A stretch of 64,000 nucleotides of DNA from Emiliania huxleyi CCMP1516 (lineage: Eukaryota > Haptophyta > Isochrysidales > Noelaerhabdaceae), in the NCBI RefSeq assembly GCF_000372725.1, contig NW_005202113.1, positions 369,445 through 433,444 of the forward strand, read 5' to 3'. Shown here one piece after another: positions 58,971 to 64,000 of this stretch (the first letter of the stretch is position 1; every line of letters begins with the position of its first letter). A model generated the notes under the pieces. That model saw only the letters and a list, made by a program, of their open reading frames with translations, ran no database searches and had not been told where the DNA came from. Position numbers and translations under genes: made by a program.

Positions 58971-61489
58971 GCAAGCGTTCGGTGCAGCGAACAGCGCTAT
59001 ATCGCGGCAAGAGCCGTAAGTCCATAGGAGCGAGAGGAGAGAGGGGGTGTGCCTCCGCCGTGTACAAACAAATCGGGAGAGGGAGGTCTGAGCTGTACCC
59101 TAGACCTCTGTGTACTTGTGCCTCCTATATACCTCTTTGTGGAGAGCTCGAGTGACACAGTGACAGTCTCTCATGGTCATGCCCGCGGCTACAAATATCG
59201 TCCGTTACCGCGTGGAGCGTGGTCTCGAGGGCGTGGTGGCAGCCAGCTGGGCTGCCACACATCCCGAGTGTCGTACCCGACCCTAGTGCCTAGAGGTAGA
59301 GACGGCCTCTTGATGATGATGTACTTGAACTCGCGCGTGTGTGTGCCTCCTTGTACCTTTGGTTTAACACTTTTCGGAGAGCTGCCTCTGAGCTCTGTGC
59401 ACTGTGGCGGCCATGACTGTGGCAAAGTACCCGCTCGAGACGCAGGCTCTATTGTTGCAAACCTCCGCTTTCGCCTCTGGCTCTGCCGTGGGCGTGGCCC
59501 GTGCGCGTGCCGCGTGCGCCCGAGACGTATGTGTGTGTGTTTCCCTAGGTGTTTCCCAGTACGTGTGCAGTAAAAATCGAGTCTCTCTACGGCTTTACTA
59601 AAAAAAAATTGCTAGCTCAAAAAACCGGCACACCAATCTCCCTTCCTCTCTCTATCCTCTCTTGGAGCTCCAGAGTCCACACCCCCCTGCCCCGGGATCG
59701 CGTACAAGCTATGGCTACCGTAGGCCACACTAGCGTCGCTGGGGGTTCCCTGCCCTAGATGGGAAGCTGGCCGCTGATCCGAAGACCGACTGCACCAGGG
59801 CGCCTAGATATACTCGAGGTGAGCGAGGGTGAAGTTACGCCTTAAATGCCGGCCTCTCTACTGTGGACCTTACTCCGAGCTCGTTGGCTCCTCCTATTCC
59901 CCCACCCCCCCTCCCCCCCCACTCTCTCCGAGCAAGGGCGTGCGCTACGTCCCCAAGGGGGGGGGGACGTGGGGGGGAGGTGTGGCGCTTAGGTTGTGGC
60001 GTTTGGGTTGTTGTGGGGCACCCAAACGGTTTCGGTTTTCCTCCTTGGTGCCCCGAGTAGAGCGCGATCTCCCCTGGAGTCTGTCGCGCCCGTTCTGTCT
60101 AAGCTCGAGGTTCAACCTTCCAGTTGATCCTTATCGGACTGGTGAGGTCTGCCTAGCCGTCGTAGTGTAGTGCCTGGGGTGCGTCTGCGTCGGTGCTACA
60201 CACACTCGGCAGGACGCTGCTCAAGGTCGTTGCTGCTGGTCGTCGCTGTTTGTCAAGGTGATAAATAGACTCTCACAGTGACTTCTTTGTGTGGCCAAAA
60301 ACATGTCCGAGATAAACCCGAACCCGGGCCTTTAGATCGGGGTCGAAGGTGCTACACACACTTGCCCCCTGGTGGTCTGGCACTCGGCGTTATTCCTACT
60401 GGGGTTAGGCTGTTTTTCTTTTATTTTCTGAATCTCGGGGGGGAGGGGGGAAGTGGGTTCCGGTGTTTTTTCTTTGCACTATGCACATACGTAAAGTGCA
60501 AAGTGCAAAGTGCAAAGTCCAAAGACCAAAGTGCAAGTCGCCCTCGTGTTTTTCTTTTTATGCTTTGGCAGTAAAAAGAACTGTGTGCGGCAGGCGCAGG
60601 CTCGGCCGATATCCAATACTTCGACTCACATCTTCGCTGCGGTGTGCCCGGGGAGGCGCGGCGGCGGGGTGGATTGAGAAGGCTCAGAGTGCAGAGAGAC
60701 TGCAGGCGTGCAGAGGCGCGCGCTGCAGTTTCTCTGATCGGGCTGCTGGCGGTGTGAGCGCGGGGTGGCGTGGTGAGGCGTGAGGCAGGCTATTGTTGTG
60801 GAGTGCGGGCTGCATCGTCAGGCGTATGCGTGCACATGGTGCTGTATGCTGTGTGTGCAGGCTGGCAGTCTGTGCAGCAGAGAGCGGAAGCGCGCGCGCG
60901 GGCGCGCGCGTGCGGGCGTGCGTGCGCGCCTGCGCGGTGCCGGATCTGCGTCTCACTCGCGGCGCGTCCTGGTACAGCCGCTTATGAGATGCCAGGAGCA
61001 GTCTGCAGAGCCTGCACAGGGCGCAAAAAGGCGCAGGTGTGCTGGTGAGGTGTGCTGCGGCGCGCGCGTCGCGGCGTGAGTGGATATGCGGCTGCCTCTG
61101 GTGGTGCGAGGGGCGCGCAGCTGGTGCGGGCGGCGCGGGACGGCCATGGGGCGCCAGCACAGGGCAGACGCACATGGGCACAGCTCTGAAAGGCGCTGCG
61201 CGTGTTTGCGTGCGCGCGGGGACGTACGCGCAGTTTTCACGCGGTGTGCCTGGAGAAGGGCATGAGAGGCGCCGGCCGCGCGTGTATTGGCGTGTGGGAG
61301 TTCGGAGTATGCCCGGAGGGCGTGATGGTGCCCGAAGGGCGGTCCTCCATGCGGAGGTGAACCTTTTCAAAAAGAAAAGGTCTCTACGGCTTTACTCTCT
61401 TCTGTCTCTCGAGTCTCGTGTCCATCCCTCTCTCCAAACGCGATCTGTTTTATTTATTATTTTATTCGTCTGTCCCCCTCCTCTGCCTC
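58971..61489. other. 2.5-kb spacer without a supportable gene
   Basis: Composition is more mixed than in the genes. I see a heptamer-like GTGCAAA repeat at about 60493-60540, G runs near 59960 and 60438, a GC-alternating region near 60890-60940, and the phrase CTCTACGGCTTTACT at both 59583 and 61383. Open frames are short or Arg/Ala-rich and not convincing. No RNA gene is recognised. Confidence 0.45.
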
Positions 61490-63628
61490 TCACCCATCTG
61501 GAAACACTATTCGCCCCGAGACGAACCCGTTATCTGAATGGCCCTCGTGATCAGTCCCACTCCCACTCCGCCTCTGACGTCTGCTGGTCTGCACATCTGC
61601 GCCGACAGCGGTGGCGTTATCGGCCGTGCTGCGCCTCCGTCGTCCGCCCGCAGCCATCAGACCGAGCACAACCCTCTCCTCCGGCGCGGGCGTCCGCACC
61701 AGAGTCAACGGCGACGCAGCAGGAGCCGCGGGCGGCGCGGGCGGCGGCGCGGGGGGCTCGGAGCAGCGCTGCGGCTTGGCCCACCTCGCTGTGGCCACTG
61801 CCCGGCGGCCGCCTTCGACCGCAGGGGCGGCGGCGCGGAGAGGTGCGGCTGCGGCGCCAGCCGCGTGCGCGGCGCCAGCCGCGGCGGGCGTGGCGCCCGA
61901 AGCGGCGGCGCCGCCGCTCTCGAACAAGAGCTGGTTGAGGTCGAGCGTGGGCGGCAGCCATGGGATGGACAGGGGCGCGGGCACGCGATTGCTGCCTCGC
62001 CACGCCGCCCACTCATCGGGCGGGAGGCCGACCTGAGCAGCTTGATGAATTCGTTAGGTCGTTCATTACTTCGTCCGTTCGTGGCGAGAGGCGGACCTGC
62101 TTGCAGAAATGAACATCGGAGGCGGTGGTCACCGCGCCTGGGCGGGGGGGGGAAGTGGGGAGTGGGGAGTGGGGAGTGGGGAGGGGGGAGTGGGGAGTGG
62201 GGAGGGGAGGCGGGGCGAGGGTGCAAGGAGGGCGCGGGAAGTGGACGGGTGCGGCGAGGTGCGGCGAGCGGCGAGCAAGGGGCGCCGAGAGTGGGCGTCA
62301 CGCCGAGCGCCGCGCACAGCGCCAGCCGCGGCTTGATGCGTCGCTCGAGCGACGCGGCGAGGTGGCGTGGCCGGAGGGTCGGGTCGGGAGGTGACAGCAC
62401 GCCCGCCTGTGAGGAGGGTCCGAGAAGGTTCAGGGGAGGGGTGCTGCAGAGGCTTCGGGGGGTGTGGGGGGTGGGGGGGGGGGGGGGGGCACCCCTCGGC
62501 GAGGGCGAGGGCGGTGGGACGGAGGTTGGCCTCCAGGGAGAGGGTGAGCACCGCGGGGTACTGCGTTAGGAGCGGTCCGAGGGGCGCCATGCCGAGCGAG
62601 CGCAGGAAGTCCCACTTTGGCGCCAGGCTGGACTGCGTCGAGAGGGACAGCAGCGACGGCTGCGAGGAGAGGACGCGGCCGAACTCCTCGACGCCCTCCC
62701 GCTGCAGAAAGGACACCGTCGGCTTGAGGTTCGCCTCGAGCGACAAGTCGAGCGTGATGGCGTGCGAGCGGACAACGCGCCCGACGTCGACGCCGAGCGA
62801 ACGGAGGTAGTCCGCCGTCGGCCTCAGGTTCGCCTCGACCGAGACGCTGAGCAGCTGCGGGTAGCGGACGAGCGCCGCTACGGCGGCCGCCTCCCCCGCC
62901 TCGGAAGCGAGGAAGGCGTGCGAGGCGGCGAGGCGCGCGGGCTCGAGACCAACCACGGGAGGGAAGGACGCAACCAGTCGCCCCAGCGCCGCGGCGTCGA
63001 GGCCGAGAGTCCGGCCGAGCCAAGAGAGCGAACGGCGCGCGCCGTCGCCCGAGGCGAGCTGCCGCGCCGGCGACCAGCGAGAGACTCTGTCGACCGCGCG
63101 CTGGTCGAGCCCCATCTCGCGCAGCGTCTCGAGCACGGGGGAGGAGGCCTCGGCGCGCCAGAGCAGCGCCTGCGGCTGCCGTGCCACGAACTCTGCCGCC
63201 GACCGGTTGGCGGCGCACACAAAGGGCTCGAGGTAGTCGAGCGCAGCGCGCAGCTTCACGTCGTCGAGCGTCAGCAGCAGCGGCTCCGCCGCGATCAGCT
63301 GCGCGGCGGGAGGGAGCCCCTTTGTGTCTCGCAGCGCGGCGAGCAGCGCGGCCGGCGAATGCGACAGCAGCGGCGGTAGCGCACGCGGCTGCCTCGCCAG
63401 CAGCTTTGCGAGGCGGTCGGGAGCAAGGCCCGCCGCGTCAAGCTCGGAGATGGACTGCTCAAGCGCCGCTGCCGATGCCGACATGCCGCCTGGTGCCTTG
63501 GCTGCGCGCTCGGCCAGCCGTCTCAAGGCCGCACCTCGCACGCCGATGCGAACGAGCACAGAGCGCACGTCGGCCGCGGCTGTGAGTGCTGACGCTGCGA
63601 CGAGCACGGCAGCCGCGAGGAAACACAT
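61490..63628 (-). CDS. mTERF-family organelle nucleic-acid-binding protein
   Basis: mTERF proteins are arrays of about 30-residue helical repeats that bind DNA or RNA in mitochondria and plastids and act in organelle transcription, splicing or ribosome assembly. After a hydrophobic start (MCFLAAAVLVAASALTAAAD), repeats with the typical P-x-L/V-L pattern follow: FPPVVGLEPARL, YPQLLSVSVEANLRPTADYL, SQPSLLSLSTQSSLAPKWDF and YPAVLTLSLEANLRPTAL. A probable GC-AG intron (about 62401-62499) leads to AGVLSPPDPTLRP and SLERRIKPRLALC, the conserved end of the domain. A further intron holding a minisatellite leads to VGLPPDEWAAWRGS and an Ala-rich tail ending at 61490. The first exon is secure; the last exon and the stop are tentative. 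Confidence 0.82.
62145..62220. repeat. G-rich minisatellite in an mTERF intron
   Basis: Repeated GTGGGGA and GGGGAGTGGGGA units over about 75 bp, located in the second proposed intron of the mTERF gene. Strings of four G's could form quadruplexes. Confidence 0.8.
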
Positions 63629-63806
63629 ACTCTCGCTACACCTTCACTGCCACGTCCGTGCCGTGCCAGCCTGCCAGACACTTTGCGAGAATCGTCTGAG
63701 ATTCCTCTGGCGGCAGCGGCAGTTGGCTGTGGCCGAGCAAGGCGCGACACACACGCGCTTCGCCCGAGGGGCGGCCGATTTCTTTTTTGGTGTTTTGCCA
63801 AAGAGA

Positions 63807-63855
63807 GCCAGTCCATGCCCAGTGTTGTGCGAGGGAGTTTGGTTGTAAAATTCTT
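63807..63855. repeat. Dispersed 50-bp repeat, copy 2
   Basis: Reads GCCAGTCCATGCCCAGTGTT through GTAAAATTCTTTT. It is the reverse complement of 45691-45740 apart from small indels. It lies about 180 bp upstream of the mTERF start. The rest of 63629-64000 holds nothing that I recognise. Confidence 0.8.
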
Positions 63856-64000
63856 TTTTGGCAGTTCTCGCATCACCTAACGAGCAAAATTCCTCCCAGA
63901 CCCGTTCGTTGTACGTCGAAGTTCCCTGCAGGTTCCGTCTTGGCCTGTCCGAGGGTTTCCTCTCGCACCCTACCTGGTTTCCTTTCCGTGTTTCCTGCTC

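Overview
This window looks like GC-rich nuclear DNA from a unicellular, probably photosynthetic, eukaryote. A haptophyte is my best guess. The reasons are a dense set of eukaryotic genes on both strands (about 28 in 64 kb), very short introns (roughly 60-170 nt) that often begin with GC instead of GT, long CA/TC/GA microsatellites, and a plastid-style DUF1350 protein. A pelagophyte or dinoflagellate cannot be excluded from sequence alone. I saw no rRNA, tRNA or CRISPR. Start codons were chosen at ATG, and exon ends were inferred by hand from reading frame, protein-family match and splice dinucleotides.

Left part (1-18.5 kb): a low-complexity stretch without a convincing gene, then a Rag GTPase (TOR nutrient signalling), a DHHC palmitoyltransferase, an endosulfine-type PP2A inhibitor, a DUF1350 protein, a small membrane protein, a decayed transposon-like fragment, a SAP-domain protein, an AT-hook protein, dymeclin (Golgi) and a TPR protein of the kinesin-light-chain type.

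Centre (18.5-25.2 kb): a complete, very young LTR retroelement on the minus strand. It has two 835-bp LTRs that read as identical, a 5-bp target duplication (CGGAA), a primer-binding site and a polypurine tract. It has lost nearly all of copia pol and carries one uninterrupted 1,754-codon reading frame, of which only the last part resembles gag. It sits between the divergent TPR gene and a gene for a protein joining an ACT domain to two fungal-type Zn2Cys6 clusters.

Right part (25-64 kb): a microsatellite-rich spacer, a membrane-anchored purple acid phosphatase, a severin with a CaaX end, and a 1.33-kb inverted duplication whose arms hold reciprocal intact and broken copies of two small divergent genes around a class I glutamine amidotransferase. 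Then come an F-box-like gene, a minus-strand run of four unusual genes (tandem SUMO-like domains plus coiled coil; a 1,388-residue FHA protein with 54-residue repeats; an ankyrin protein; a Tudor-like protein), a ferredoxin-J-domain fusion, a Cys/Pro-rich membrane protein and an mTERF protein.

The most unusual features are the LTR element with its giant captured frame, introns whose first bases copy the first bases of the following exon, the ACT-Zn2Cys6 fusion, and the reciprocal inverted duplication.
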